A stretch of 64,000 nt of DNA from DATFRY01 sp963764695 (GCA_963764695.1 CAVXTW010000015.1:434001-498000); one strand, 5' to 3'. Positions 10,450 to 22,776 are shown, counted from the first letter of the stretch. Translations and numbers: made by a program. Notes: a model not told the origin generated them from the letters alone.

Positions 10450-11805
10450 TCATTGCGTCGGCGCCGGACCCCAGTCGATCGACGTGGCCCACCCCTTCCA
10501 CACCATTGTCGCGTCTCCCTTGCCGTCGGGGCTGGCGATCCAGATGCCGGTCCCGCCCGGGCGATGCGACGCGAAGGCGATGGCCCGCCCGTTGGGGGCC
10601 CAGCTCGGCTCCTCGTTCACGCCCTCCTTCTGGGTGATGCGCACCATCTTGCCGCTGCCCAGGTCGAGCGTGACGATGTCGAAGGTGTTGCCGTCGCGCG
10701 TGGTGTAGGCCAGCTGGCGCGCGCCCTTGCGCGGGTTCCAGCTCGGCGTGGTGTTGTAGCTGCCGTTCATCGACACGCGCCGCTGGTTCGAGCCGTCCAC
10801 GCCCATGGTGAAGATCTGCGGCCCGCCCTCGCGGTCGGACACGAACGCGATCTCGTTGCCGTTGGGCGACCAGGCCGCGCCGCTGTCGATGGCGCGGTTG
10901 TTGGTGAGGCGGCGCAGGATCTTCCCGCTGATCGCGCTGATGATGTAGATCTCCGGCTGCCCGTCCTTGGACAGGGTGACCGCGATCTTCGAGCCGTCGG
11001 GCGACCAGCTGGCCCCCGTGTTCATGCCGTAGTAGCTCGCGACCTTGCGAGGCCGACCGCCCGCCGCCGCCACGATGTACAGGTCCGGGTTGAGACGCAT
11101 GTACGACGTGAAGGCGATGTGCCCGCCCGACGGCGACCAGGCCGGCAAGATGTTGATCGAGCTGTTGCGCGAGACCGAGTAAGCGCCGTAGCCGTCGAAG
11201 TCGACCGCCACCACGCGCTTGGTGCGGCTCTTGCCCTTGGTGCTGAAGGCCAGCTTCGAGCCGAAGAAGCCGGGCTGGCCGGTCAGGTGCAGGACCACCT
11301 CGTTGCACCACATGTGCGTGAGCTTGCGGACGTCGCGGGGCCCACCGCGATAGTTGCGCGACAGGACCGGCTGGTCGCCCTTCTCGACCTCGTACAGCTT
11401 GAAGTCGATGCTCAGGCGCCCGCCGCTCACCTCGGAGCGGTACTTCATGACGCCGTAGGCGCCGGCTTCCTTCCAGCGCTGGGTGTCGACGCCCACGCCC
11501 TCGCTGCGCAGGTCACCGGCGACGGCGCTGAGGTCGACCGGCTTGAGGTCGCCGGACAGCTTCATGTCGAAGCTGGCGACCTGGGCGATCACCTTGGCGG
11601 TCTGCGGATCGCCGGTCGTTGACACCGGCACCGCGATCGGATACTTCGAGCGCTGCGGGTTGTTGATGTCGATGACGGCGCCGCTGTCGTCGTCCTGCGC
11701 CAGCGCGGGTGCGGCCAGCGCGCCGAGGGCGCCGCACACAAGGAGCGAGATCCGAGCCGCGACAGCGACTCGAGTCAGTTGCCTTCGAGCGTGAATCGGA
11801 AACAT
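10450..11805 (-). CDS. tolB: Tol-Pal system beta-propeller protein TolB
   Basis: A 451-residue periplasmic protein. The ATG at 11805 gives a Sec signal MFPIHARRQLTRVAVAARIS ending at about APALAQ (residue 36). The N-terminal domain follows (IDINNPQRSKYPIAVPV), then a six-bladed propeller with repeated WSPDG/WSPNG-type blades (PAWSPSGGHIAF, ASWSPDGSKIAV, AAWSPNGNEIAF, PSWAPNGRAIAF). TolB binds Pal and TolA to maintain the outer membrane during constriction. An upstream extension to 12084 is rejected because it would overlap the tolA-like gene with non-family sequence; the retained start overlaps it by 31 bases. It follows tolQ-tolR-tolA and precedes ppx. Confidence 0.95.
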   Translation of the reverse strand: MFPIHARRQLTRVAVAARISLLVCGALGALAAPALAQDDDSGAVIDINNPQRSKYPIAVPVSTTGDPQTAKVIAQVASFDMKLSGDLKPVDLSAVAGDLRSEGVGVDTQRWKEAGAYGVMKYRSEVSGGRLSIDFKLYEVEKGDQPVLSRNYRGGPRDVRKLTHMWCNEVVLHLTGQPGFFGSKLAFSTKGKSRTKRVVAVDFDGYGAYSVSRNSSINILPAWSPSGGHIAFTSYMRLNPDLYIVAAAGGRPRKVASYYGMNTGASWSPDGSKIAVTLSKDGQPEIYIISAISGKILRRLTNNRAIDSGAAWSPNGNEIAFVSDREGGPQIFTMGVDGSNQRRVSMNGSYNTTPSWNPRKGARQLAYTTRDGNTFDIVTLDLGSGKMVRITQKEGVNEEPSWAPNGRAIAFASHRPGGTGIWIASPDGKGDATMVWKGWATSIDWGPAPTQ

Positions 11806-12581
11806 ATGCCCTTCACGGTGATGAGGTCGATGAGGTGTTCCGGTACCGGCTCTTCCATGTCCGGCGCCTGTTTCAGTGCAAGTTCGACGGAGCGATCGAG
11901 GTTGGCATTCCCCGATTTCTTCTTCACGTGCCGATCCACGATCTTGCCGTCCTCGTCGAGCTTCACGCACCCCTGCGCCACACCCGTTCCAGTCTCCACC
12001 GAGGGCACGGACCAGACGCTCTCGATGCGCCCCCTGAGCTCGCCGGCATACGGGTCTCCCCGCGCGTCGCGCTCGGACCCCCACTCCGAGCCGTCGGCCA
12101 ATCCTTCCACCGGAATCTCCTCGACCCCGGTCTCGCTGAGATCTTCGTCCTGCACCCGGTTCTTCTCGAGGACGCTCTCCGGATCGACCTCGTCCGGCCT
12201 CGGCTTCACCTTGTGCTTGGGCTTCTCCTTCGCGACCTTGGGCGGCTCCTCCGCCTGCACCTGATTGTCGGTGTCGATCTTGGGCACTTCCGGCTCGGGC
12301 GGCAGCTCCTCAGGCGGAGGCTCCTCGACCGGGACCGGCACCTCTTCGACCGGCGGGGCGTACTTCTCCTTCTTCTGCTTCTGCGGCTGGCGCGACTCCG
12401 GCTTGACCTCCTTGAAGGCCAGCGCCGCCTCGATGGTGATCGACTCGTCGAAGCGCTCGGACGGATCGGTCGCCGCCGAGCTGTCGCTGCCGAGCTTGGA
12501 GATGGTGAAGAAGACGAGCCCCGCGTGCAGGAGCACCGTCAGAATCAGCCCGCCGACCTTGAGTCCGCCCGAGGAGTCCAT
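11775..12581 (-). CDS. tolA: TolA/TonB-type energy-transducing protein
   Basis: A 268-residue inner-membrane-anchored protein. It has one N-terminal helix (about residues 8-28), and a long Pro/Glu/Lys-rich periplasmic stalk (residues 60-170) with repeated PPVEEVPVPVEEPPPE-like sequence. The globular C-terminal domain has GRIESVWSVPS, GCVKLDEDGKIVDRHVKK and a final beta strand, as in TonB/TolA C-domains. The ATG at 12581 was chosen because the longer frame to 12683 would overlap tolR and adds no helix. Position between tolR and tolB argues for TolA rather than TonB. It would transmit proton-motive energy from TolQR to TolB/Pal. Confidence 0.85.
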   Translation of the reverse strand: MDSSGGLKVGGLILTVLLHAGLVFFTISKLGSDSSAATDPSERFDESITIEAALAFKEVKPESRQPQKQKKEKYAPPVEEVPVPVEEPPPEELPPEPEVPKIDTDNQVQAEEPPKVAKEKPKHKVKPRPDEVDPESVLEKNRVQDEDLSETGVEEIPVEGLADGSEWGSERDARGDPYAGELRGRIESVWSVPSVETGTGVAQGCVKLDEDGKIVDRHVKKKSGNANLDRSVELALKQAPDMEEPVPEHLIDLITVKGICFRFTLEGN

Positions 12582-12588
12582 CGCGATC

Positions 12589-13104
12589 CTAACGCTTGGC
12601 CCCCTCGGTCGGTTGTCCGGTGGCCGGGGCCGGCTGCTCGCCGGGCGCAAGCGGAGCGCCGCGCGCCACCTGCCCGGAATCAAGGGCCGAAAGGTCGAGC
12701 GAGGCGCCCGGGTCGGACAGAAGCTGCAGCTTGCCGACTCCTGCCTCCTGGGCCACGGCCATGGCGGTCACCACGACCGAGTACGGCAGGTCCTTGTCCG
12801 CCTCGATCTGCAGCTCTGCCATCTGTCCCTTCGCGCGCAGCGTCTCGGCCAGCTTGGCCCACGCGATCTGCTGGCCATCCATCCAGAGCGCGTACTCCCT
12901 GCTGATGCTGAGCGTCGGCTTGCCCTTGGGATCCTTGACCGCCTTGGTGTTGGTCTCGGGCAGATCGACCTCGACGCCGGTGTTGAGCAGCGGCGCGGTC
13001 ACCATGAAGATGACCAGCAGCACCAGCATCACGTCGACCATCGGGGTCACGTTGATCTCGCTGTTGAGCTGACCTCGTCCGCCGCTGCTGCTGGAAATTG
13101 CCAT
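12589..13104 (-). CDS. tolR: TolR/ExbD biopolymer transport protein
   Basis: A 171-residue protein with the ExbD/TolR layout: a short cytoplasmic N-terminus, the hallmark INVTPMVDVMLVLLVIFMV helix at about residues 17-36 with the essential Asp in VDV, then a periplasmic domain. A Pro/Gly-rich tail of about 30 residues (LAPGEQPAPATGQP) extends beyond the usual end. It acts with TolQ as the proton channel of the Tol machine. It starts 21 bases after tolQ, and the tolA start lies 7 bases after its stop. Confidence 0.93.
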   Translation of the reverse strand: MAISSSSGGRGQLNSEINVTPMVDVMLVLLVIFMVTAPLLNTGVEVDLPETNTKAVKDPKGKPTLSISREYALWMDGQQIAWAKLAETLRAKGQMAELQIEADKDLPYSVVVTAMAVAQEAGVGKLQLLSDPGASLDLSALDSGQVARGAPLAPGEQPAPATGQPTEGAKR

Positions 13105-13125
13105 GAGCGCTTCTCTCTCGGCCGT

Positions 13126-13794
<669 letters not shown>

Positions 13795-13844
13795 GGCCGC
13801 TCCTGCACGAGTGAGAGGAAATCTTGCATATTCGGTGCTTAGCA

Positions 13845-13872
13845 AGTATCACGGCGGGCAGCGGCCGGTCAA
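13845..13872 (-). promoter_or_regulatory. Candidate sigma70-type promoter of the tol operon
   Basis: On the reverse strand TTGACC (13872-13867) and GATACT (13850-13845) are separated by 16 bases. The -10 lies about 50 bases upstream of the tolQ ATG, leaving room for a leader with the AGGAG ribosome-binding site. Confidence 0.5.
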
Positions 13873-13965
13873 TTTGCCCTGTCTGGCCGGCGCCGCGCGG
13901 TGCGCGCCGGCCGTATCATCGCCGCCGTCTCGTCGCCGTCATCTTTTGCCGTGGCTGAGAATACG

Positions 13966-14496
13966 ATGAATAGCCGCCCGGCCCACCCCGTCCGCACCCC
14001 GATCCGGCAGACACGCGAGGTGACACGGTTCGCGGCGCTGTGGCTCACCCTGGTCGGGCCGCTGGGGTCGGCGTGCATCGAGATCGACGGGGGGGCGGCC
14101 GAGCTGAGCTGGTCTCTGCGCTCGCAGGAGGGGGCGAGCATCGAGGCGTGCGCCGACGTCCGGATCCGAGACGTGCGCCTGTGCTGGGAGCCGCTGGCCG
14201 ACGGATCGGTCCTGGGCGCGGGCGAAGAGTGCCGTTCCAGCCAGAGCCGCGACTTTCCATGCGGCGAGTCGAGCGGCATCACCGCGTTCAACCTCGATCC
14301 CGGCCCGACCGCCTTCTGGGTGGAACCGGTGTGCCTCGACGGTGAATCGGCAGGTGCCGGGACGTACCAGGTTCCGCCACCGATCGTGCGAAACGTCGAG
14401 GAAGGTCAGATTGTTTCGCTGAATTCGCTGCTGCTCGTCGTGAATCCATCCGACGGAGACTGCCCCCCTGCGGGTTGCACCTGTATGCGGCCCTGA
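13966..14496 (+). CDS. Hypothetical secreted lipoprotein
   Basis: A 176-residue protein beginning at ATG 13966. A basic N-terminus leads to a hydrophobic stretch (FAALWLTLVGPLGSAC), with Cys at about residue 37 as likely lipidation site. The mature part has a beta-rich pattern (AELSWSLRSQEG, IRDVRLCWEPLADG) and several Cys residues, ending CPPAGCTCMRP. A GTG at 14020 would give a much more usual signal-peptide length and could be the real start. It is followed by a second, larger lipoprotein gene on the same strand with similar secreted beta-rich character. Function unknown. Confidence 0.65.
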   Translation: MNSRPAHPVRTPIRQTREVTRFAALWLTLVGPLGSACIEIDGGAAELSWSLRSQEGASIEACADVRIRDVRLCWEPLADGSVLGAGEECRSSQSRDFPCGESSGITAFNLDPGPTAFWVEPVCLDGESAGAGTYQVPPPIVRNVEEGQIVSLNSLLLVVNPSDGDCPPAGCTCMRP

Positions 14497-14525
14497 TGCG
14501 CGCGTCCTGCTGAAGCTGCAGCAAC

Positions 14526-14544
14526 GCCGGCATTGCTTGCCGGC
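14526..14544 (+). terminator. Hairpin after the lipoprotein gene (weak terminator candidate)
   Basis: GCCGGCA (14526-14532) and TGCCGGC (14538-14544) form a perfect 7-bp stem with a five-base loop, 29 bases after the stop codon. No T-run follows, so rho-independent termination is doubtful; it may stabilise the transcript end. Confidence 0.3.
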
Positions 14545-14634
14545 AGTGGGTTCAGCCGTGATACTGAGTCCGGCGGCCGACCGTGTAGTGACGCAACGGC
14601 ACGGGTCACTGAACTAATCGAGGGGAGAACGAGC

Positions 14635-15390
14635 ATGCGCAAACTAGTCTTGGGGACTTACTTGGCCGGCATGGTGCTGGCCGGATCCGGCTGCATCTTC
14701 ACGTCCGATGACGACGACGACGGCATCAGCGACGACGGAGACGATCTCGGTGACGACGGCGGTGACGACGGTGGCATCGCCCGCTGCGGCGAGAGCTTCG
14801 TCGGCATCCTGTACGAGCCCACCTGGGTCTGTCCGCCGGACGCCGAGAGCATCACCTTCACCGCCTTCCCCGACGGCGAGACCGTCTCGCTCACCCCGGA
14901 CAACTTCGACTGCGGTGAGGTCCAGCCGCCCGCCATCTGCTACGACCCGGGCATCTACGACATCGAGATCCTGCCCGAGGGCGGGATCGGCGACTTCGCA
15001 CCGCAGTTCGACAGCCTCGACGGCGTGGACGGCGACCTGTTCGATGGGGACTACGTGTTCAGCGATGTCGGCGGCTTCTTCGCACTGTCCTGGACGATCG
15101 ACGGCGCCGATCCGGCCAAGGCCTGCGAGCCGGGCGAGACCATCTCGGTCACGGCCACGCTGGCCGGCTCCAAGGACAAGCCCTTCATCGACGAGGACAT
15201 CCCGTGCGAGGACGGCGGCGCGACCATCCCGCCCGGTCTCGACGGCTGGCCGGTCGGCACGTACACCCTCGACATCGCCCTGATCGATGCGAAAGACGTG
15301 GCGATCAGCGTGCCCGAGCCGTTCGAGGAGGACATCGCCTTCGAGGGCGAGCTGTTCGACCTCGGCACCATCGATCTTCTGCCCAAGTAG
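14635..15390 (+). CDS. Secreted lipoprotein with Asp/Gly linker
   Basis: A 251-residue lipoprotein. GAGGGGAGAA precedes ATG 14635; the signal MRKLVLGTYLAGMVLAGSGC ends at a lipobox with Cys 20. An acidic linker follows (DDDDDGISDDGDDLGDDGGD, about residues 24-43), then a beta-sandwich-like domain with paired Cys residues and repeated segments on 'expenditure' of similar shape (ESITFTAFPDGETVSL and ETISVTATLAGSKD). The Asp-rich linker recalls calcium-binding or surface-exposed myxobacterial lipoproteins. No known family is recognised. A strong hairpin follows 25 bases after the stop. Confidence 0.8.
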   Translation: MRKLVLGTYLAGMVLAGSGCIFTSDDDDDGISDDGDDLGDDGGDDGGIARCGESFVGILYEPTWVCPPDAESITFTAFPDGETVSLTPDNFDCGEVQPPAICYDPGIYDIEILPEGGIGDFAPQFDSLDGVDGDLFDGDYVFSDVGGFFALSWTIDGADPAKACEPGETISVTATLAGSKDKPFIDEDIPCEDGGATIPPGLDGWPVGTYTLDIALIDAKDVAISVPEPFEEDIAFEGELFDLGTIDLLPK

Positions 15391-15415
15391 CCCTCGTCTC
15401 TCGGTCCGAGTTGCG

Positions 15416-15436
15416 CGGCGCCCCTTGCGGGCGCCG
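15416..15436 (+). terminator. Candidate rho-independent terminator
   Basis: CGGCGCCC (15416-15423) and GGGCGCCG (15429-15436) form an 8-bp stem with a five-base loop, followed by TTGCTGCTTT. It is well placed to end the lipoprotein transcript of 14635-15390. Confidence 0.5.
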
Positions 15437-15454
15437 TTGCTGCTTTCGGCGCGG

Positions 15455-15483
15455 TTGCCAGGTCGTGTTCGCCGGCCTATGTT
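15455..15483 (+). promoter_or_regulatory. Candidate sigma70 promoter, leaderless arrangement
   Basis: TTGCCA (15455-15460) and TATGTT (15478-15483) are spaced by 17 bases. The -10 ends only six bases before the ATG of the rhomboid-like gene at 15490, so transcription would begin at or beside the start codon. Confidence 0.45.
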
Positions 15484-15489
15484 TGCGGG

Positions 15490-16251
15490 ATGGCGCAGTA
15501 CGGGCGCGGACGCGGACCGGGTCGTTTCAGGCAGATGTTCGCCCAGGCGCGCATCACGCAGGGCGCCCTGTACCTCCTGTTCGTCAGCGCCGGGCTGTCG
15601 TTCGTCTATCTCCTCGGCGGCGACGAGGTGAAGGCCCGCATGGGCTCCCTCATGGTCGCCACCGGGTACAGCCTGTGGGGCGAGCTCAAGCTGTGGCAGC
15701 TGGCCACCAGCCCGCTCATCGAGATCGACTTCATCTCGCTCCTCTTCCAGGGCTTCGCGCTGTGGATGTTCCTGCCCGCGCTCGAGCGCTGGTGGGGGAT
15801 CAAGCGCTTCCTCACGTTCGCGGCGGTGACGTCGGTGGTCGGCGTGGTGGTCGGGTCGCTCGTCGGCGTGCTGCTGGGCGGCGGCTCCGAGATGGTCCCC
15901 CTGGCCGGGCTCGATCCGTTCGTGTTCGCCGGCATCGTGGCGTACGGGATCTTGTTCGCGCACCAGCAGGTGCAGTTCTTCGGCGTCCTGCCAATGACCG
16001 GGCGCCAGCTGACCTGGGGCATCATCGCGTTCGTCGGGCTGTTCGTCGTGCTCGGCCAGGCCTGGGTCGAGGGCGCGGCCATGGCCGCCGCGATGATCAC
16101 CGCGTGGGCGATGACGTCGCAGCGCGCCTCGCCCCGCCTGTGGTTTCTCAAGATGAAGCAGGAGCGCCTGCGCCGCCGCAGCCACCTCAAGGTGGTCGGC
16201 GGGGACGAGCGCGGCGGCAAGAAGAAGAACGAGAAGCGCTGGATGAACTGA
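15490..16251 (+). CDS. Rhomboid-like membrane protein lacking the catalytic serine motif
   Basis: A 253-residue protein with about six hydrophobic helices. The order of segments resembles rhomboid proteases: LWQLATSPLIEIDFISLLFQ, then FALWMFLPALERWWGIKRFL (rhomboid-type L1/helix 2), then VVVGSLVGVLLGG, and FVFAGIVAYGILFAHQQVQFFG. The position of GxSG is occupied by GLDPFVFAG, so the nucleophile is absent. The C-terminus is basic and cytoplasmic (RRRSHLKVVGGDERGGKKK). It is likely a pseudo-rhomboid, perhaps binding rather than cutting membrane substrates. No Shine-Dalgarno is visible; a -10 lies six bases upstream. Confidence 0.65.
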   Translation: MAQYGRGRGPGRFRQMFAQARITQGALYLLFVSAGLSFVYLLGGDEVKARMGSLMVATGYSLWGELKLWQLATSPLIEIDFISLLFQGFALWMFLPALERWWGIKRFLTFAAVTSVVGVVVGSLVGVLLGGGSEMVPLAGLDPFVFAGIVAYGILFAHQQVQFFGVLPMTGRQLTWGIIAFVGLFVVLGQAWVEGAAMAAAMITAWAMTSQRASPRLWFLKMKQERLRRRSHLKVVGGDERGGKKKNEKRWMN

Positions 16252-16294
16252 CGCGCAGCTGTCCCGAGCCACGGGCAGCGCGGGTCTGCGTCGA

Positions 16295-16324
16295 TTGACC
16301 TCTATCTGAGGCCCACGCTAGTCT
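16295..16324 (+). promoter_or_regulatory. Candidate sigma70 promoter, very short leader
   Basis: TTGACC (16295-16300) and TAGTCT (16319-16324) are 18 bases apart. The ATG of the FHA-sigma54 activator is at 16334, nine bases after the -10, which implies a leader of at most a few bases. Confidence 0.45.
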
Positions 16325-16333
16325 GGCCTGGCG

Positions 16334-17824
<1,491 letters not shown>

Positions 17825-17841
17825 CCCGGCGCCGCCGCGGT

Positions 17842-19932
17842 TCAGGGATCGCTGCTGGTCGTCTCCTCGTCGGAGAAGGCGTCCATGATCGGGCTGGCGC
17901 GGCGGGAGCCGAGCAGCGCGGCCGGTCGCTGCGCATCGTCGGCGGCCCGGGCCTCGTTGGCCGCGGCGCGCATCTCGTCGTCGCGCTCCGTCGTGGCGGT
18001 GCCGATGGCCAGATCGGCGGCGCGCAGGGCGCGGCCGATGCGGCCCGGCCGGGTCGGCTCGGCGATGTCGGAGTCCGGTGCATCGCCGTCGCCGTCAACC
18101 GGATCGCCGTGCACCGACGGATCGGGCACCAGGACCACGGCCGGCACGTCGGCCCAGCGCCGGCGTCCCGCGGCGCGCACCACCCGGCGCACCGACGAGC
18201 GCAGCTGCGGGAACGGCGGGCCGGGCCGGGCCAGGAAGTAGCCCTGCCCGTAGCGCACGCCCACGTCGCACAGCACGGTCAGATCCTCCGGGCCCTCGAT
18301 CCCCTCGGCCACGATGACCGCGTCGATCGCCTCGGCGATGCGCTGCAGCGAGCGCACCATCTCGCGCTTCACCGTCGACTTCGACACGCCGCGGGTCAGC
18401 ACGTCGCTGAGCTTGATGAAGTCCGGGCGCAGCGCCATCACCGTCTCGAGGTTGGAGTGGCGGGTGCCGACGTCGTCGATGGCCACGCCGAAGCCGGCCC
18501 GGGTGTAGCCGGCCAGCGCCTGGCGGAACGACGCGAAGTTCTCGATGGCCAGCTTCTCGGTGATCTCGAAGACGACGTTGGCCGGCGTGAGCTCGGCGGC
18601 GGCGAGGAGATTGGCCACCTCGCTCTCGATGAAGGAGCTGTCGTAGAACGACGTCGGCAGGAGATTCACGAACAGTCGGTGCACCGGCTCCAGCCCGGCC
18701 GCGCCGACGAGCGCGCTGCGAAAGCATGCCCGGTCGAGCTCGAAGGTGAGCTCCACCTCGTCGGCCACCGAGAACAGCGCGGTCGGCGACTCCAGCGAGC
18801 TGTCGCGCGGCCCGCGGGCCAGCGCCTCGAAGCCGAAGATGGTGCCCGACGCCATGTCCACGATCGGCTGGTAGACCGACTGCAGCATCCCGCGCAGGAT
18901 GATTTCTTGTAGATGCGTGCGGTGGCGCTGGATGGCGCGCTCGCGGTGGAGCAGCGCCGAGCGGTGCGCCTCGCCGACAAGGCGGACCAGCAGACGATCC
19001 GGGCGCACCATCGGATTGTCGAGGACGCGCGAGAACCCGACCATCACGCGCGGCTGCTCGCGGGTGAAGCCGGCCAGCGCGTCGGACAGCGAGCGCTCGA
19101 GGTTGGCCTCCACGCGCGAGGCGATGGCCTCGAGGTCAACAGGCGATCCGCGGTCGTCGCGCGGCGAGGCCAGGAAGCAAAGGTAGCCGTCCGAGTCCTC
19201 GGTGCGGCAGATGAGGTCGTCGCGGCGCAGACGATCGCCGCGCATGCGATCGAGCAGATCGCCCGCGCGCGCCATCACGTCGGCGTGATGGGTCGGACCG
19301 AGCTCGCGCTCGACCTCGCGCAGGTGCGACAGGTCGACGAACAGGCACGCCATCGACCGATCGCGGCGCAGGCTGGCCGCGATGTCGGAGAGCCGCACGT
19401 GATACGTGGTGAACCGTTCGGGACGCGGCGCCACGTCGCTGCCGAGCGCGGTGCGGCGACCGAACACAGGCGAGCTGTCCGCGTCGGCCTGCGCCTGCGC
19501 CGCGCGCGCGTCGCGCTTGCAGCGAAACCAGTCGCTCAGTCGCTCGAGCAGCTGCAGGAGCGAATCGCCGAGCGGCCACTCGCTCTCGATGTGGTGCGGC
19601 CGGCAGCCGTTGACCGCGGCGACCATCGCGCGCTCGCCATCGTGGGTCTCGCGGTTCGACTCAGGCGCCACAAGCACGCGCCTGCAATCGGGGCGCAGCT
19701 TGCGAACCTCGGTCAAGATGCTCGCGCCGTCGATCACCGGCGGTTGATGAAGTGCGATCACGACCGCGAGATCTGGCTCTGCGCGCATCGCGGCGAGCGC
19801 GCTCTCCGCGTCGATCGCAGTCACGAGACGAAAGCGCCGGCGCACGAGAGAGGCGAACCTCTCCAGTTCTCCCACCTCGTGAGCCACCACCAGGACGACC
19901 GCCCCCCCGGGCGGTGTGACATGGGACAACAT
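17842..19932 (-). CDS. EAL-domain cyclic-di-GMP phosphodiesterase with receiver-like and degenerate GGDEF regions
   Basis: A 696-residue cytoplasmic protein. Residues 10-130 look like a degenerate receiver domain (VVLVVAHEVGELERFASLV, no obvious phosphoacceptor set). Residues 170-330 resemble GGDEF, but the signature has decayed to SDGYL. The EAL domain (about 345-595) keeps the catalytic set: FEALARGP, FVNLLP, VFEITE, IDDVGTRHSNLE, IKLSD, VAEGIE and YGQGYFLARP. It should therefore hydrolyse c-di-GMP. A disordered acidic tail of about 90 residues follows. TACAAT lies about 20 bases upstream of the ATG as a likely -10. It ends 17 bases from the convergent FHA-activator gene. Confidence 0.9.
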   Translation of the reverse strand: MLSHVTPPGGAVVLVVAHEVGELERFASLVRRRFRLVTAIDAESALAAMRAEPDLAVVIALHQPPVIDGASILTEVRKLRPDCRRVLVAPESNRETHDGERAMVAAVNGCRPHHIESEWPLGDSLLQLLERLSDWFRCKRDARAAQAQADADSSPVFGRRTALGSDVAPRPERFTTYHVRLSDIAASLRRDRSMACLFVDLSHLREVERELGPTHHADVMARAGDLLDRMRGDRLRRDDLICRTEDSDGYLCFLASPRDDRGSPVDLEAIASRVEANLERSLSDALAGFTREQPRVMVGFSRVLDNPMVRPDRLLVRLVGEAHRSALLHRERAIQRHRTHLQEIILRGMLQSVYQPIVDMASGTIFGFEALARGPRDSSLESPTALFSVADEVELTFELDRACFRSALVGAAGLEPVHRLFVNLLPTSFYDSSFIESEVANLLAAAELTPANVVFEITEKLAIENFASFRQALAGYTRAGFGVAIDDVGTRHSNLETVMALRPDFIKLSDVLTRGVSKSTVKREMVRSLQRIAEAIDAVIVAEGIEGPEDLTVLCDVGVRYGQGYFLARPGPPFPQLRSSVRRVVRAAGRRRWADVPAVVLVPDPSVHGDPVDGDGDAPDSDIAEPTRPGRIGRALRAADLAIGTATTERDDEMRAAANEARAADDAQRPAALLGSRRASPIMDAFSDEETTSSDP

Positions 19933-20054
19933 GGGCGTAGGCGTTCGATTGTATACGAGCGCCTGCTGCAGCCCTCATACGCACGAAAAATATTCGTGAA
20001 CGCACATCGTGCATCGCTGTACGCCAACCGAGGGTGATGGCGGTGTGTACCGGC

Positions 20055-20105
20055 GATGTCGGCGGCGATGCCGGCGCCGATGCCGCCGGTGATGCCGGCG
20101 CCGAT
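20055..20105. repeat. Imperfect 12-bp repeat array
   Basis: GATGCCGGCGCC-type units begin at 20055, 20067, 20079 and 20091, with a partial fifth at 20103. They end at the 3' end of the HupE-like gene, in the region upstream of the EAL gene. In-phase spacing suggests slippage expansion; no coding or regulatory role is evident. Confidence 0.6.
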
Positions 20106-21241
20106 CAGAGGCCGAGGATCTGGATGTCCAGGGCGCGCTCGAGCAGCCAGATGAAGGCGAGGCCCCCGAGCAGAAAGGCGGCGATCGGAAGAACCGTGCG
20201 GCGATAGCGCGCGGCTCCGATCGCCCGGGTCAGCCCGAACAGGAGCGGAAGGGCGACCAGGACGATGCCGAGCTGGCCGAGCTCGACGCCGAGGTTGAAG
20301 GCGAGCAGCGGGAGCACCACGTCCTCGGGCGGCAGGAGCGGCCGCAGCATCGACGCGAAGCCGAGTCCGTGCACCAGCCCGAACAGGAAGGTGATGACGT
20401 AGCGGCGCGGCGGATCCAGCCGCACGGCGTTGTCGACCGCGACGTAAAGGATCGAGGCGGCGATGACGCTCTCGACCAGGCGGCCGGGCAGCTCGATCCA
20501 TCCCAGCGCCGCGGCGATGAGCGTGATCGAGTGCGCGACGGTGAAGGAGGTGACGATGGTGCCGGCGTAGACGAGCGCGTCGCGCCCGGGGCGCACCGTC
20601 GCCTGGGTCTGGCCCGGACCGGCGCGGGTGATCACCGCCATGAGCAAGAGCGAGAGTAGAAACAGGATGTGGTCGAGGCCGTACAGGATGTGCTCGACCC
20701 CGCTCTCGACGAAGCCGAGCAGTCCGGACGGCGCGTCGCCGCCCAGGTGCCAGACCAGGCGGGTGTCGTCGGGTGCGCTCAGCCGCGCGGACGCGCCGTC
20801 AACCGCGACGAAGCCGATGTGGCGCGGATCGAGATCGTAGAAGAGATCGTAGTCGAGCGCGAAGTCGCGGATAGCGGCCGGACAGGTCACGTCCATGACC
20901 GCGCGGGCGAAGCGCTGGCTCTGCTCGACAGTCTCGAGGCTGGTCAGCGCGGCGCGGCACGGGCGGCCGTCGGCCTCGAAGTCGATGCGCTCCATCAGAT
21001 AGGCGGCCAGGCAATCCTCGCCGCCCGCGATCTCGGCGGCGGTGGCCTCGCGATCGGAGTCGAGCGACAGCGCCTCGAACAGGTCGCGCGCCGCGATCAG
21101 GATCTCGTAGCGCACGCGCGCCGGATCCGGCGTGGCCTCGAGCCGGGCGTAGGTCGCCGAGGCCTGGTGCGCCTCCGCGGGGCGCGCTCCGGCCACCAGC
21201 GCCAGCGCGGCGGCCGCCATGGCGGCGAGGGAGGTCCGCAT
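20105..21241 (-). CDS. HupE/UreJ-family membrane protein
   Basis: A 378-residue protein. ATG 21241 gives a signal peptide (MRTSLAAMAAAALALVAGAR...EAH). A soluble exported domain of about 160 residues follows (YLMERIDFEADGRPC...DVTCPAAIRDF), then six or so helices with the HupE/UreJ_2 hallmarks GVEHILYGLDHILFLL, FTVAHSITL, VHGLGFASML and FNLGVELGQL. Some relatives transport nickel or cobalt; the His-rich motifs within the helices fit metal handling, but substrate is unproven. It is divergent from glmU with 28 bases between starts. The longer frame to 21337 would overlap glmU and is rejected. Confidence 0.88.
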   Translation of the reverse strand: MRTSLAAMAAAALALVAGARPAEAHQASATYARLEATPDPARVRYEILIAARDLFEALSLDSDREATAAEIAGGEDCLAAYLMERIDFEADGRPCRAALTSLETVEQSQRFARAVMDVTCPAAIRDFALDYDLFYDLDPRHIGFVAVDGASARLSAPDDTRLVWHLGGDAPSGLLGFVESGVEHILYGLDHILFLLSLLLMAVITRAGPGQTQATVRPGRDALVYAGTIVTSFTVAHSITLIAAALGWIELPGRLVESVIAASILYVAVDNAVRLDPPRRYVITFLFGLVHGLGFASMLRPLLPPEDVVLPLLAFNLGVELGQLGIVLVALPLLFGLTRAIGAARYRRTVLPIAAFLLGGLAFIWLLERALDIQILGL

Positions 21242-21269
21242 CGCCGGAATGTTATATCTTTGCCGTCGC

Positions 21270-22685
<1,416 letters not shown>

Positions 22686-22737
22686 GAAGAGTGACCCCGG
22701 CGGGGCGCCCGGGAGGTTCGTGGGCGCGGCACCCATG

Positions 22738-22776
22738 GACACCGATACGCCGGGAACGCCGCGCTGGATCGGTGTC
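22738..22776. promoter_or_regulatory. 9-bp inverted repeat downstream of glmU
   Basis: GACACCGAT (22738-22746) and ATCGGTGTC (22768-22776) are perfect inverted copies separated by 21 bases, between glmU and a lipoprotein gene. It could be an operator or a long-loop hairpin; no T-run follows. Confidence 0.3.
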
